Assembly (NCBI GenBank): GCA_029204225.1
Contig: CM055111.1
Location: 12,962,697-13,026,696 of the forward strand
Length of the DNA: 64,000 nt
Direction: 5' to 3'
Source of the DNA: Diphasiastrum complanatum
Lineage: Eukaryota > Streptophyta > Lycopodiopsida > Lycopodiales > Lycopodiaceae
In this document: positions 1 through 11,814 of the stretch, piece after piece
Position numbering within the stretch: position 1 is the first letter of the stretch
How the letters are laid out: every line of letters begins with the position of its first letter
Made by a program: the position numbers and the translations under genes
Notes under the pieces: generated by a model
What the model saw: only the letters and a program-made list of their open reading frames with translations
What the model was told of the DNA's origin: nothing
The model's database searches: none

Positions 1-978
1 CTGATAGTTTAGTGTAATTCTCTCTTGTAATGATTAGTTGAACTATCTTTTAATCCCATCTGGCGGGACATAAGAATAGACCAGAAATCAATAGAATATA
101 TGCAAAAAAATATACAAAATTGTGAGAGGAGCGTCAGGTCGCTATGTCGCGATGCACTACTGACTCACTCTAAGAAAAGAAAATACAAAAGACACTTTGT
201 TCTTCCAACAATGCTGGCCCCTGCCTTGCCCTGTGAACGCATAAGCAATTACTAGTGTTGGTGAAATACAAAACCCTTCTGATCCCGTCAGCGCTAACGT
301 TGATCCGTATCACAACGGTCTGAGTAACAACCGTTGGTGGTCATCCATGACATTGCGGTTGTCGATGACCTTGCTCATCAATCTGGGAGTGCTTTTGATT
401 AGCATTGTGTCTTTCAGCCATGATGTGGTAATTTCAATGTAACGTTTACTGAGAAACATTCCAATGCAACGGAACCAAAAAGGTGTTAGGGGTCTGATTT
501 AATCCCTTGACTACCAGTTCCCAATTACGACAACGGAACCCTCAAAGTTACAAAAATCCTAGAGTTTGCATCTCATTCATATAGTAGATGTTGATTTTTC
601 TACATTGGCAATGTTGGTGATTTGTTGTCTTTCTAACCAAAGATCAAAGGGATGTTTTGGATCTTAATGATCTGAAATTCTTCACGGGATCTTAATAGCA
701 CTTGCGACAACAGATCCAGATGCATCTGCAAAAATGCAATTGTAACAAATAGGCTTCAAAACATTTTTTATTCTCGATGATGCTAAATGCAAGGCAAAGT
801 ATGTCACAGGAACCATATCTTTGGCTATCCAAATCCAACATGGTGTAATCTATATCCTAGGCCACACAATGGCACCCTATGCTTCTATAAACGTACAAGG
901 GGACACCATATCCAAAGAATGGATCCACCACCACTCCTAATATTTTACAGAAAAAATTCCATCAAAAGCACATAATTG
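1..978. other. AT-rich stretch without a recognised gene
   Basis: No convincing coding region, RNA gene or repeat structure was seen. Only short open frames occur here and none carries a familiar motif. Confidence 0.5.
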
Positions 979-1651
979 TCAGGCTTTTCTCCATACCCCC
1001 ATGTTGGGTTGAGTAAAAATAGGATCTAGAGGCTGCTCCTCAATGGAGATATATTGGATCCATTGATTCATCAAATTATTCAAGAGAGCTAGATCCACAA
1101 TATTACAATCTCTCATTGGAGATGTAGTGGGAGAGAAAATGACGTGATACAACACATACATGACCATCATGAACACTTGCATAGTGCCCAAATAGTTAGA
1201 TAACCTTAATGAGAAATACATGTAATCATTATGACCAAAAATAAATAAAGCTATGTACTACCTAAATGTCATTTGTGGTCACCTCAAATCTATCTATACC
1301 ACAAAGTATTAAATGTCATGAAATTTCTAGACTTGCCTTTTGAATAGATCTCACAAACAATCGAATATGCTTGACGTCGAATATGCACACCACCCATCCA
1401 TCATCATCCACAAGAGCCATGACAAAATGGAAAGGCGCATCAAACATACCCTCCTCAGGCTTACTCCAACATGGAACATGTCCAAAGCAACCATCAAGAA
1501 TGATGTTTGTGAGAAAATCTAGCAGCACCATGTCTACATTGTAGGATACTACCTTCCCTCTACTATATTGCTTCCCACTACTTAAACTTTTTAAGTGAGG
1601 CTCCATCATAGATATTTCAAGTGTCCCAGCAAGATAGTTTGCAAGGGTCAC
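979..1651 (-). pseudogene. Unrecognised, broken coding-like stretch
   Basis: Two open stretches lie head to tail on the minus strand (1651-1316, then 1221-979) with stops between them. The upstream one has a soluble, protein-like composition, with Pro-Cys-Trp followed by a hydrophobic stretch and an Asp-Asp-Asp-Gly-Trp motif. I do not recognise a domain. The stretch lies downstream, in minus orientation, of a copia-type primer binding site and LTR-like segment (2592-3230), so it could be the degenerate internal region of that element. It could equally be chance open frame in AT-rich DNA. Confidence 0.2.
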
Positions 1652-2591
1652 TATGTCGTTGCATACAATGCAATCCTACAAACAACTTGTATGAATCACA
1701 TTGTAAATTTTCTTGCATGGAGGTATCTAGATGAAAATCACTTCAAAACCATTACAAACATTAACTTTATGCACCTAGGGCAAATATTTGACTGTCATAG
1801 AAACATGTATTTTTCTTGTTTACATCATTTGAGGGTTGTGTTGATAGGTGAAGGTGTTATTTGCAGTCCTTTGGCCTCCTCTTTATCTTTTCAAAACAAA
1901 TTTGCAAACCACTAATGTGGCACTATATTTGTTGGAGCAAGCTCAAGCTCTTCCAACATGTTCTCCAAGGGAGCACCCATTTCCAATTCAACAACTAAAA
2001 CTTCAACCTGACTAGGGACAACTACCAAGTTTCCACCTACATGTCTATTACACAAATCTCTCTCATCATCGGGACATGACCACATGCAAAGTTAGTCCAC
2101 CAATACTCAGACACAAAAATTTGTGTGAAATGAAAAGTCTAAGACCTCAGAAAACTCACTTCTATCCAATTCTACTTGATTGATAGTGAAAATTGATGAA
2201 ATTGGTAAAGGGAAATGATGTGTGCTCACTTTGGCATATCCATGAGATGAGTACTCTCTCAAACTCTCTGATTGCTTAAAACTCTTTTGAAAACAAATCA
2301 AATTGATTTAGAAACTCAAGCAACACATTCTACTCTTCAATACCTATCCAACAAGCTATAGAACATCAAATTTAAATCATTCCTTGAGAAGTAGCACTCA
2401 AACAAAGAGGGCTGATTTCACACGTGTGAGCTCTCTGTCCATACAGGGCTCAGCTGAAGCAAATCATGCTTGATTTGATCCACAGATGGCTAGTTTGTCA
2501 ACGAGTTTGGATTCCTCTCCCAAATCTGAGTTCCTGCAAGCAAAAGCACTGTTGTTCTGATGTATACACCCTCACCTCTTCAAAGCATGAA

Positions 2592-2603
2592 GCTCTGATA
2601 CCA
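2592..2603 (-). other. Copia-type primer binding site (tRNA-iMet)
   Basis: The minus strand reads TGGTATCAGAGC, the complement of the 3' end of plant initiator tRNA-Met used by most Ty1/copia elements to prime reverse transcription. It sits directly beside the LTR-like segment starting near 2605, so an old minus-strand copia element ran from there toward position 1. No gag or pol is readable in that direction. Confidence 0.6.
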
Positions 2604-2604
2604 T

Positions 2605-3230
2605 TGAAGTTTTTAGCATGTGTGAACTTCACCACACACCCTACAGGATCTTACTGAGGTGTTGTGATTGCACAAGATTGATCAAAGAACAGATTACTTG
2701 AAAAATCTAAGGCAAGAGCACAATGGCATACAACAGACTGAAAAAACTAACTTCTCACTATGAGGATTCAATGTCAAAAATAATTTTCTAAGTGCTCAGT
2801 ATGGGAAAAATAGGTTGCTCTCAGGTAGAGAGAGAAAATATACACTAGAAAACTTGGGAAGAGAGAGAATGAGTCCAAAACACCAAAATCTCATTATTCA
2901 CAATATGGCAAAACATGCCACAACTTCCCTACATCAAAGTGGCTCGAGTTCCTACAGTGGTGTTGCATGGAAAGTCCACTTAACTCAGTTAAGTCAACTA
3001 CAAATGATCCACATGTGTAACTGCGTGCATGGATATTGCATGTACTGCATGTCAGCTCATAAAATTGCCTAGACATGTGTAGATCACAGAAACCACTTTG
3101 CATGTTGCATGCACTGATTGCATGTGGCTTGCATGCATACTGAATGACATTGCATGCTATGTAAAGTTTTGCATGACATCAAATTTGAATCTACCTAACT
3201 CAAACTCGACCTATTCTAGAAGGTTATGTG
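2605..3230 (-). repeat. Degenerate copia LTR (approximate right edge)
   Basis: The segment begins TGAAG beside the primer binding site. Its first 250 bases resemble the segment beginning near 40656: both have a CATGTG/CACGTG palindrome near the edge, a GATCTT block, a GTGATTGCAC block and an AGAGAGAGAA tract in the same order. The two are therefore likely LTRs of one family. Beyond about 2900 similarity fades; 3030-3180 instead is packed with CATGCA/GCATG words. The right edge is a guess. Confidence 0.4.
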
Positions 3231-3240
3231 CTCAATTCAC

Positions 3241-3969
3241 ATACCTTTATGTACAACATAGTTTACAATGGACATGGCCCCAAAACTCGAGATAGGAAGA
3301 TATTTTTTACTAATCTTCACAACAATAGTAGATTTTGGTGATGCTCTGGGTTTAGTCTCAAGCCTTGTGCAAGTGATCCAGTCTATGCTGGATAAGAAAA
3401 AATAAATGGAGCAGCGCATCTCAGATATGGGATCTGAGAATACACTCATTAGCCAAAAAGTGAATCAGTTGGACAAAGAATTGAAGATCGCCAAGTAGCA
3501 TAAAGCTAAGTTTGAAGCTGAGAAGAAGAAGGCACAGCAATTGGCTGATCGCCTAGAGGATTATGTCAGTTCCCTGCAAAATGTCCTCACAACCGCCCAA
3601 GACCAAGTGGACAGGGCTGTGCATGATGCAAAGCAACAAGTGCAGCTGCTTCAGGGTCAACTGCAGATGGCTGAACAAGATCGCACACGTCTCCAAGGTG
3701 AATTGGATATGACCACCCTTGAGCGTGATGCGTATCTGTAAACGCAAATACCTGATCATCCGGTAACTCTGACAGAAATTGCGTATTTGTTTAAAAATGT
3801 TGAAATCTATAAAGTGGCCCTTCAAGGATTCCAAGGCCGCTTTGACAAATTCAAGGGTGCAGCTTCAACTGAGTTGGCAAAGGTCAAAGCAACCATCAAC
3901 GAATATGAAAAGGCTGCCGCTCAAGTGTTGGAAGCCGGGCCTCAAATTGTAGTTCCGGTCATGTCGTAG
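3241..3969 (+). pseudogene. Dead coiled-coil ORF with three stop codons
   Basis: One forward frame stays coding-like for over 200 codons but is cut by stops at 3403-3405, 3496-3498 and 3739-3741. A possible Met lies near 3268. After a hydrophobic N-terminal stretch, most of the product is heptad-like, rich in Gln, Lys, Glu and Leu, typical of a long coiled coil. All three stops are TAA or TAG where CAA or CAG (Gln) would fit the surrounding composition, as expected of cytosine deamination. It resembles in style the coiled-coil part of the ORF at 28360-30444. It may be a retroelement gag-like protein or a captured gene; I do not recognise the family. It joins copia gag sequence near 3985. Confidence 0.4.
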
Positions 3970-3984
3970 TTCTCCCCTCCGCAC

Positions 3985-4548
3985 GTTCTTAATGGATTGT
4001 TGGATGCTCATGCTAACATTATTCAAAGTCTTGCTAGTTTGATTAATCTTCAAGAGATATTGATCGATGAAGAATATAGGCTTCAAGCAAGAGGTGGATC
4101 TTCATCAACATCTCAAATTCGAGAGGAGGCTATGTTCATCAAGGACAAATTCAATGGAAAAAGCAAAAGTAAGTGGTCTAAAGGGCAAGATCAAGGGGAG
4201 GCTTTTTCAAATGGCAAAAAGAAAGATAGATCATAGCTCAAGTGCTTCTATTGTGGCATCAAAGGACACTTTGCAAGTGAGTGCTACAAGAAGAAGAGAG
4301 ATCAAGGAGACAAGCAAGGTAATCTTACTCTTGATGAGGATGGTTTGAATGTTCAAAATGCAAAGGATGATGCTTTTGTAAATTCTTCATGTATGCTTGC
4401 TAATGATGGAGATCTAGATCCATGGTGGATTGATAGTGGAGCAAGTTCCCACATGACTTTTCACAAAGAGTACTTCACTTCTTTGTTGGCATATGGAGAT
4501 GACAAGAGGGTGATCTACACGGCCAATGATGGTGAGCATATTGTGTAG
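3985..4548 (+). mobile_element. Copia gag C-terminus, zinc knuckle and protease (fragment)
   Basis: The forward frame starts inside gag (LNGLLDAHANIIQS, the end of the UBN2-type gag domain). An in-frame stop at 4234-4236 is followed by a perfect CX2CX4HX4C zinc knuckle (Cys codons 4243, 4252 and 4282, His codon 4267) for nucleic acid binding. The aspartic protease signature [10 protein letters not shown] has its catalytic Asp-Ser-Gly at 4432-4440. Reading stops at 4546-4548, where an opposite-strand gypsy integrase begins. The product would package RNA and cleave the polyprotein. The fragment lacks gag N-terminus, integrase and RT. The missing downstream part has a close counterpart starting near 24430. 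Confidence 0.85.
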
Positions 4549-4554
4549 GAAATC

Positions 4555-5030
4555 CGCTACTTTCTGAAACTTGATCGTCCGAGTCTCAACCGCAATGGGT
4601 GACCTAGGCTCAAAACCGTACATAAGCATAAACGGGCTATAACCGGTAACCGAATGCTTACTATAGTTATAGGCAAACTTGATCAATGGAAGGTACTTTT
4701 CCAATCAAAGTGTCATCTGGAAACATATGCCCGAAGCATTTGTTCCATCATCTAATTTGTTCTTTTGGTCAGTCCATCCGTCTCAGGATGATCAGAAGAA
4801 CCCAAGCTCAGTGTCGTCTCTAGTTTAGCGAATACGGCCGACCAAAAGTGACCAGTGAACTTCGGATCACGAATGTTCATAATGCCACTTTGGTAATCCG
4901 TAAAGCCAAAACAAATACTCAAATAATTACTTGGTCTTTACCCAAATAAACATAGTCGATTTGGTAAGATGGCTAGTCATTACCAAAATTCCACTATCTT
5001 GTTTATTCATCCAAGGTAATCTACCAATCA
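4555..5030 (-). mobile_element. Ty3/gypsy integrase core, degenerate
   Basis: Reading the minus strand from about 5030 down gives, in order, a GILVMTSHLTKSTMFI block, LYGLPK, RDPKFTGHFW (containing the second catalytic Asp of the DDE triad), SSDHPETDG (the conserved gypsy motif before the catalytic Glu) and [12 protein letters not shown]. This order is the catalytic core and following region of a plant gypsy integrase. Several in-frame stops and frame changes make it dead. It abuts the copia protease fragment at about 4550. No readable gypsy RT was found in the adjacent 2 kb. Confidence 0.75.
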
Positions 5031-7359
5031 CAATCCTTTCTTATGGATTAGGTATATCCTAGAATCTGAGTTAAGATTCAACAATCCCAACTCTCCAGAT
5101 TTCCGAAACCATACCATATTATAAGAGTACATTATGAGAATGCATTACAATTCTTAAAAGACACATGAGCTGTTCACAAAGTCCTTTCCACTTGGAAAGT
5201 TCCAGACTTTTACAACTCACACACAGTGCCAATATAAGGATTGTAATAAAAAAAAACGCCCTTACTTTAGACATGGCACAAATTGTCATTCCTAAGTTAG
5301 GGTCCCAATCCAGAATATGTCTAGATTTTTCTCTTAAGTTCTAATTTAGAATAACTTAAGATTTACCGGAACCTCATTACGTGAGATTCTAATTTTTGGC
5401 AAACAACTATCCAACTCTCCTGAGTCTTCTGGGATAGCATTTCATCCTTTCCGAACAGGAAAAGATAAGTCCCAAAAAGTTTTCATGTATTCTATGCACA
5501 CCCATCAGTAAATGAATCCAAAATGGCTCATAGACGTTGTGACTTATAAGCAATACATCCCAACAACAATATCCATAAGTAAGATTATATTGTTGATTTA
5601 CAACAACTAACTCAGAAGTAACGCTTCTGACTCGGTTAGTTGTATCGGATTTAGAAAATGTTTAAATGTTTCGGTGTGGTACCAAAACACCACATTTAAT
5701 CTGATTTTAAATCAATTCTAGGTAAATAAGCAATTCTCAATGAGAAATTACTATAACCCAGCAAGAAATTGTCTCAACACAATTCTCATCAATATGCCTA
5801 TGTACCAACCACTAGTTTATGCATGCAAATAAACTGAGTTCAAGGAATACTTTGTAGATCCACAAGATTAGAAGTTTGTACAAAAGGTTTTAATGATCCC
5901 ACAAAGATTCACTACAAAGCATATCTCTACAAATATCCTGATCTGTACACAACACTTTCATAACTGAGAATCCTGTAACTTGTTTATCCTCTAAAAGAGA
6001 ATATTTCTCAAAGAGTGCTATTTCACATCCAAAATCTCAACCGGAGACTACTCAAAAGAATATATTGCTAGCATGAATTTCCTTTCTTGCATCAACCCAC
6101 GGATCTCAGTCCAAACTAAGATCAAGTTGACTATATCCAGCAAGGAACAAGTTCCAACAAACCTCCCATCTTGCAATAGAATTCCAAGTTCTTACACAAA
6201 TCAATCGAACTTGTTATCAGCCACTTTTCTACCGCAAGAGTGCCTAAAAAAATTTTCCCCTTCTTAAATCTTTAAACCAGAAATCTACTTCATTTCTGAC
6301 TCCTAAAACAGGTCCGTCATCTATAACAAATTCCTCTTGAATTCTCTGACAGATGCTTCTCCTTGATAATTCTCTTCTCTTCCTACTCCTCCCCCTTTTT
6401 AATAGGAAACGACACGAGTTTCTTAGGGGTGCAGATCAATCGAGATTTGCCCAGGAGAAGAATCTAAGAAGAGATCTGAGAAAATCTTGAAAGCCAAAAG
6501 AAGTGTTGCATCATTGTAAGTAAATACCAATGATGTCCCAACACAATGACTTTAACAAAAGATCTTTGTTATTACCAAGCTTGAGAATTGACTTTAAATC
6601 AGAAAAGGATTTCTTGAATATTTAAGTAGAGAAAATAAGTTTTAGAAAAACGGTTTCATTAACCTTTTCTGTGACATCGTCCATAGTCAACAGGTAATCA
6701 ATATTACCTTCCAAGAAATCACAAAATTTCGGGTTAATAAACGTGTTAAGAAATTCACCAATATATCATTTATAAAGAAATAACTTGTCGGGTTTCTGGT
6801 TTTGTAAATCTGAAATCCAAAAAGGGGTCATGACCAATATCTCAAATTTCTGACAAAACACCCGTTTAATGACCGATAGTTTTTGGCATCACTAAGATCT
6901 ACGGCCTGACTACGGTCAACTGATCCAGTTAGTTTCATATCTTCATTTTGGAATCGCCTGCGTCCCATACCACAGGTTCTTGCGCCACAAAGGCCCTCCA
7001 CTTCCTAATCAAAGTGTCAGAAAAAAAGAATACAAGTATTTGAAGTTCTCAGGAATTTATAAAAAATTCCAACTTCAACTCAATCAAGCATTCTTTCGCC
7101 CCTTTTCACAATCTTTACGGTCACCATAAGGCTCACAGTGACAGATTTAGAAATGGGGAAGAATGAACCGTCTTTTTCTTGTCCTTAAAAAATAGTGTTG
7201 GTACACCCACGGCTTCAAGCACATCAAGAAACAACTTTTTTTGTTCCATCTCCGTTCCCATCTTAGGCTTCTGGGTCCTTTGTGACCGTGCATGATTTTT
7301 GAAAAAATAACACCTTGGCCAAAAAAATCCAAGAATTCACATTCTCGGTTACCCATTGT
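5031..7359. other. Long AT-rich stretch without a recognised gene
   Basis: About 2.3 kb with no supported coding region. It would be the place for the RT, RNase H and protease of the minus-strand gypsy element whose integrase lies at 4555-5030, but no YxDD box or protease motif could be read in any frame. It is either too decayed or unrelated sequence. Confidence 0.4.
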
Positions 7360-7520
7360 ACTTAATCAAAGCGAGTCTAATTCGTCAATTGTGAAAAAGC
7401 CTTACGAAATTCCTCCAGGAATTCAACCCAATCATACTTCTATGGGTTGCGTCCTCCACCATGAGGAGGCCTTATCCAAAGCAAAAAACCAACGAAATTC
7501 ACTTGGCCAACGATTTATCT
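7360..7520 (-). mobile_element. Possible gypsy gag remnant
   Basis: On the minus strand, pieces of two frames give ASSWWRTQPIE and then WVEFLEEFRKAF. This is the pattern of Ty3/gypsy capsid (retrotransposon gag) regions, where a Trp-rich helix is followed by W-x2-F-x3-F. It has the same orientation as, and lies about 2.4 kb upstream of, the integrase at 4555-5030, roughly where gag would be. Only a short broken match is seen. Confidence 0.3.
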
Positions 7521-7998
7521 AGTCAACAACTACTTCCGGGCTTTACTCACCGAAATTTTTTTCGTTTTTAATCCCAAGCAGTAAATCCTAATGGCTAATT
7601 ATCGATTAAATAGATTTTGCATTTAGTTTTTTCTATTTGTTGCTAGTTGAAATTCGAAACACACCGTGGTCCAAAATTGTAACCATCTGTTTCCCACTTT
7701 AGGGGGCCATCACTGTCGAGTGATATCAGGCGAATTTATATTTGCCACTCCAAAAAGAATTTCACTCCATTTATTTGAAAATTGAAAAATTATAAAAAAT
7801 ATTACGTTCGATTGAACTCATTACAGGTATAAATTTCTTAACAGAACATTGTCCAAAAAAACGTAGTTTTATTAGACCAAAGAGTGCTTGTAACATTTAT
7901 ACCAATGAGTATTTGCAAAATGGATCGTGCAACAAATTTTTAGAAAAACCACTATATGCATCGAAATCTAATTCACAGCACAATCCCTAGTAGGTATA
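7521..7998. other. AT-rich spacer
   Basis: No coding region or structured repeat was recognised in this interval. Confidence 0.5.
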
Positions 7999-8724
7999 TT
8001 GGATGTGATTCATTCGGATATTGAAAAATTACAATACAAAGGAAGAACTTCTAAGGAGCTTGCAGATAGTGGTATATTTTTCTATGAGTCCAGGTACATT
8101 CCAGATATGCATGGAGGTTTCAGAAAGCTTGAAGATACACATTTTGGAAGTGATGAATGGCTTGCACCTGATAGTATGGTGTCAGAATCTTGTAGATGCA
8201 AATTATTGTTAGATTTGAAAAACTCAATGAAAGCGAGTACTGGATCAAAAGTCAATAGATTAAGTTGGTTCCTATCCTTATATGTATTTGTAGATTTTTT
8301 TTCAAATGCAAATGTTCATAGAACACCAACATTATTTGTTTGTAAGGATGTGCCAGATGACACTCTTTCAGATCTGATGGATGTGGGTTGGGAATGCAAG
8401 GCAGTTGGAGATATTGAATGTAGGATTAAAAAATCATCTATAATATTCCGTTAATGCATTGCAAGACAAATGCTTAGTCTTACATTCAGTTACCAGAGAT
8501 GGAAACGAATAAGTGAGACTTGGATGCCACTCGATCAAGACCTTCAAATGGATGGTCACACAGATCAAAAAGAAGTCCACATTTTCAACAATGAGGATAT
8601 GCTAACTACAATTGTAGTGGAGGATCATTGGAGCTTGAGTTATATCATTGGAGGATCATTGGAGCTTGAGTTATATCATAAAAGATCACCCAAATTTGGA
8701 GATTTTGTACATCTGTGCAAATGA
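7999..8724 (+). pseudogene. Unrecognised protein-like ORF, frameshifted
   Basis: A 151-codon forward frame (7999-8454) is followed, after a frame change near 8453, by coding-like sequence to 8724. The protein has mixed, non-repetitive composition with Cys-Arg-Cys near residue 75, a hydrophobic segment near residues 95-105, and the blocks GWECKAVGDIEC and NALQDKCLVLHSV around the frame change. The upstream 5' end is unclear. I cannot assign a family. A 31-bp tandem duplication at 8618-8679 shifts the frame near the C-terminus. It may be a host gene fragment or part of a transposon gene. Confidence 0.35.
8618..8679. repeat. Perfect 31-bp tandem duplication
   Basis: Copies 8618-8648 and 8649-8679 are identical. 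Because 31 is not a multiple of three, the duplication shifts the reading frame of the surrounding ORF, and the two copies are translated differently. The identity implies a recent event. Confidence 0.9.
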
Positions 8725-8769
8725 TTCTGTTTCTGTATGTCTATATGTCTATAATTCTATTTCTATATG

Positions 8770-9031
8770 TCTATCTATTTAGCTTGGGTATTTACAAATT
8801 GCCCAGCCTCATTTAAAATTTGAACATTGTCTAGCTTAGACGGCCCAACATCAGTCTTTGGTCCAACAATTGACCTGGCCAATAGACTAAGAATGATCTC
8901 CTAACGAAATCTGTACACTTTGCCAGCAATATAATCACCTAGGGTAAACTACAATAAACAATGTATTAGATGAATATTAATAACAAACAATAGTTTACAT
9001 GAATATAAAATAGAAAGGGCTAATAACTCAC
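8770..9031 (-). other. Possible further exon of copy 1 gene, weak
   Basis: After the donor at 9032 the minus strand has a TTTACCCTAG acceptor near 8941. It is followed by coding-like sequence (SLLARSIVGPKTDVGPSK) in a frame with one stop. This may be the next exon of the copia-split gene, but splice phase and frame cannot be reconciled by eye. Confidence 0.2.
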
Positions 9032-9136
9032 CTTTGAAATATCAACATCCTCTTGAAGATTGTACCACTCGAAAAATAACTTCGCATTGTATAGAGTACA
9101 CCACACACAGCTAAATGAGTCATTTTGCTAGGGTGT
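9032..9136 (-). CDS. Exon candidate of the Cys-x2-Cys gene family (copy 1, second exon)
   Basis: On the minus strand the exon is bounded by a TTGCAG acceptor and an AAAG|GTGAGT donor and is 105 nt long. It follows exon 9516-14211 in a compatible phase. The first residues read HPSK; then one base appears missing, and the next frame reads NDSFSCVWC and continues to LFFEWYNLQEDVDIS. The HPSK...C-x2-C pattern parallels the plus-strand relative at 17322-17669 (SATSKHPCLYC). The Cys pair suggests a metal-binding site. Function is unknown. Confidence 0.45.
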
Positions 9137-9515
9137 CTGCAATACATTCAATTGATTAATAATGGGATGAGGGTACTGATGCTTAACAATGATGATAAAC
9201 AAAATACTCCAAAAATGTTCAATGATTACCTCAATGATTTCAATTTCACATTTTCCTGCTGCGGGATTTTCTATTGGAAAATATTTACATATCTCCGGCA
9301 GCAATGAGTCAATATCTTTATGTGTTGCTGGCAGAATTTTCTTTTACTCAAAAAATATTTACGATATAATTATCTATGATTTTTATGAAAATTACAACTA
9401 AGCTCCAATGATCACTGCAAAAAACCATGAAGAATTCCATTAGATAAACGATACAATAATTACAAGTAAAGAAGTAGGCAAGCAAAGAATTTGACAAGTA
9501 AAGAGATAGACATAC

Positions 9516-9652
9516 TTGGTATGATAAGGCATCATCAAAAACTTCACAGCAGGTGAGCAAGCACCAAGGATACAGTGCGACAAAGTGTCATTGTTGTCCT
9601 TGATGCCTTGCAGAAAAAAATTGCTGAGAAGCGACACTTCTTTCATGGAATC
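9516..9652 (-). CDS. 3' part of an exon split by a copia insertion (copy 1, first exon)
   Basis: Minus-strand coding sequence resumes at the copy of the GAATC target duplication on this side (9648-9652) and runs in one open frame through MKEVSLLSNFFLQGI and ILGACSPAVKFLMMPYH to a good donor, CCAA|GTATGT, at 9516/9515. Joined across the copia element to 14082-14211 the frame is uninterrupted, so the gene was probably intact when the element landed. The KFLMM segment precedes the Cys-x2-Cys exon at 9032-9136. Exon edges are inferred from splice motifs. The protein family is not recognised. Confidence 0.5.
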
Positions 9653-9805
9653 TGTGGAAACAATGGATCTTGAGACTTCTTCAATATGAAATATATACTA
9701 AATTAAAAGTATCCAAGCCTTCTTTTTAACATGTGTGAAATGTTAGATCCAAAACTATGTACAAAAAGGCCTCAAACTAGCTAGGAAATGTTGACAATTT
9801 TCACA
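9653..9805 (-). repeat. 3' LTR of the 9.65-14.08 kb element (internally deleted)
   Basis: The 153-bp LTR matches the two ends of the 391-bp 5' LTR but lacks about 240 bp of its middle. The deletion joins two TTG-ending sequences next to AGACTTCTTC, so a short-homology deletion is likely. The outer end is TTTTCACA on the plus strand, and the inner CACGTG palindrome is damaged to CATGTG. Confidence 0.85.
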
Positions 9806-9818
9806 TTCCCTCTTCAAC

Positions 9819-11225
9819 TTAACTTGCTAGTTTTATAACACTAATTTGCTCCAACCTAAGAATGATCTCCATCATGATAATAGATCTCTTCTCAAGTGTT
9901 CTAATATGTACAATATGAAGTACAACATAATTGATATAGATAATAGTGTCCATATAGGATGCTTCACTATTTCTTACATCAATGTTACATAGAATGGTGA
10001 ACAAGATACATGTAAAAGAACATAGGATCATAATGAAAGGATTCCTCCATGTATTTACCTTTGAATTCTTTGTAAAACAGCAGCAAACAAGCTGTAAGTG
10101 AAAGTAACCAACAAGTGTTTGCATGCCTCCTCCACATTCCACTATGCCCATATTGAATGCACCATGTATCTCCATGAATGAGCCTCCATCACCCCTTGCC
10201 TTTGTAGATCTCCAATCCATGAAAGCCCTTGAGTGAATGAATGCCAAAATGATGTGTTCTATGCTCCATTTGAATGAGCAAAACCTGAACTTGAAATATT
10301 TGAAGTATCTCCACAAGATTTGCATACAATCCTTGATCCTACATTGTCAACAATTTGCCAACACTAGGATGCTAGATCTTGAACTTTTCTCAAAAGTAAA
10401 CATATTGACCAATTCAATATCTTTCAAGATCTGAATTAATGCATGTACTTGATCATAAATCCAGCAATGATAACTATTCCATCTCCAAGATCCAAATGAT
10501 GCAAAACTATGGAACTAGTTTCATTGAATTTTGACAATTCCAACACATTGACATGACAATGTTCATAGATGAGATTAAACAAGTAAGGTAGAGTAAAAGA
10601 ACACTTCCTTGCTGCTCCAAGAACCTTACTTGAACCTTCAAGAACCTGTAAAAACATATCCAAAATGCTTTGCCCATGTGGCTCCCCTTTGATGCTTTTG
10701 ACTAGCTTCCAATTGCTACTTGCCTCTTGGTGTTGATGAAGCAATTAAAGATCAACATCTTGATCTTCCAACAAAACATCAAGGACTTTGCATTTATAAA
10801 CATCTTTAGATATGAACCTCTGAAGATACTCCCTCTAAAACACATGATTAACATCCCACAAGATCTCATCATTGCTTGATTTCAACCTTTCACTATAGTT
10901 ATTGAAAACAATGTCACCATCATAAACCAAAAGATAGATTTTTACAATTTTTATCACCTCCATTGATGAAGTTAGCCCTCTTCTTACCTTTTCCATTTTT
11001 GCACTTGCCATGTAGTTCCATTGGAGAGCCACCAAGACTTGGAAATCTATGAGTAGAAGAGTTCAAACATGATACTAATTTAGCACCACATGACTCCATT
11101 TGACAGGTAGGTAGCACTAGTCCATCTTCAAGATCCAATGGATCCAAAACATTGATCATAGATTCACCAAAAGTTTCCAAGTTATCACAACAATAACTAT
11201 CTCCAAGAAGCTCATTAGATGTCAA
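9819..11225 (-). pseudogene. Non-standard copia 3' module (copy A)
   Basis: Three open pieces (11225-10835, 10744-10436, 10325-9819) fill the space where integrase, RT and RNase H should be. The second (LVKSIKGEPHGQSILDMF, SSKVLGAARKC) and third (GDGGSFMEIHGA, CNIDVRNSEASYMDTIIYIN) match the plus-strand module at 26002-26830 collinearly, and the last block also matches 33185-33340. No RT or RNase H motif is present. Whether the module is translated is uncertain; the frames are broken and matches could reflect DNA-level conservation. Confidence 0.6.
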
Positions 11226-11700
11226 TCTAGATCTAGCATAAGGAAGCTCTTTAGACTTTGCATAAGATCTACCAATCTTATTGATGCTAGGGATTGACTT
11301 TTGAAAGTTGAGAGAACCCCAACATCCCTCTTGTTAGACATAACAAATGCATCAAGCTTGTAAAGTCTACCTTGTCTATTGCCCCTAGTGATCAAGACAT
11401 CTCCCTTAGTAATGAAGTAAACATCCTCAACAAACTTTGTCTTGTACCCTTTCTTTAACATTTGACCAACACTTAGCAAATTCCTTGAAAGTGAAGGAAT
11501 GTAAAGAACACCATCAAGCCTTGCATTCCTATTAGTAGAAAGACAAATAGGAATTGAGCCAATACCTTTGATCATACACTCACCACCATTTGGCATGTGA
11601 ACCACTTTCTTGGTTCCAACATAAGAGATCAAAGAAGTAAAGAACTAGATCCACTATCTATCCACCATGAATCCTTGTCACTTCCACTTGACATTAGATT
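11222..11700 (-). pseudogene. Copia protease and GAG pre-integrase region
   Basis: The minus strand reads WWIDSGSSS (aspartic protease Asp-Ser-Gly) at about 11640-11670. It then gives the conserved SYVGTKKVVHMPNGGE region and VLYIPSLSRNLLSVGQM, up to the pre-integrase His/Cys area. The frame ends at 11222 before any integrase motif. A stop or frame change separates the protease active site from the longer frame that starts at 11632. Confidence 0.8.
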
Positions 11701-11814
11701 TGAACACATCATGAGAGAATCACAAGAATCTAGATCCTAATTAGAAGTACAAAAGTTGTTTTTCTTGCTACCTTCATTACTTTGCTTCTTATGACATTCA
11801 TGCAAAATGACCTT

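Noticed and set aside
4886-7300. Expected gypsy RT on the minus strand between the integrase and the possible gag
   Set aside because: No active-site box or RT block could be read in any frame, so no feature is claimed.
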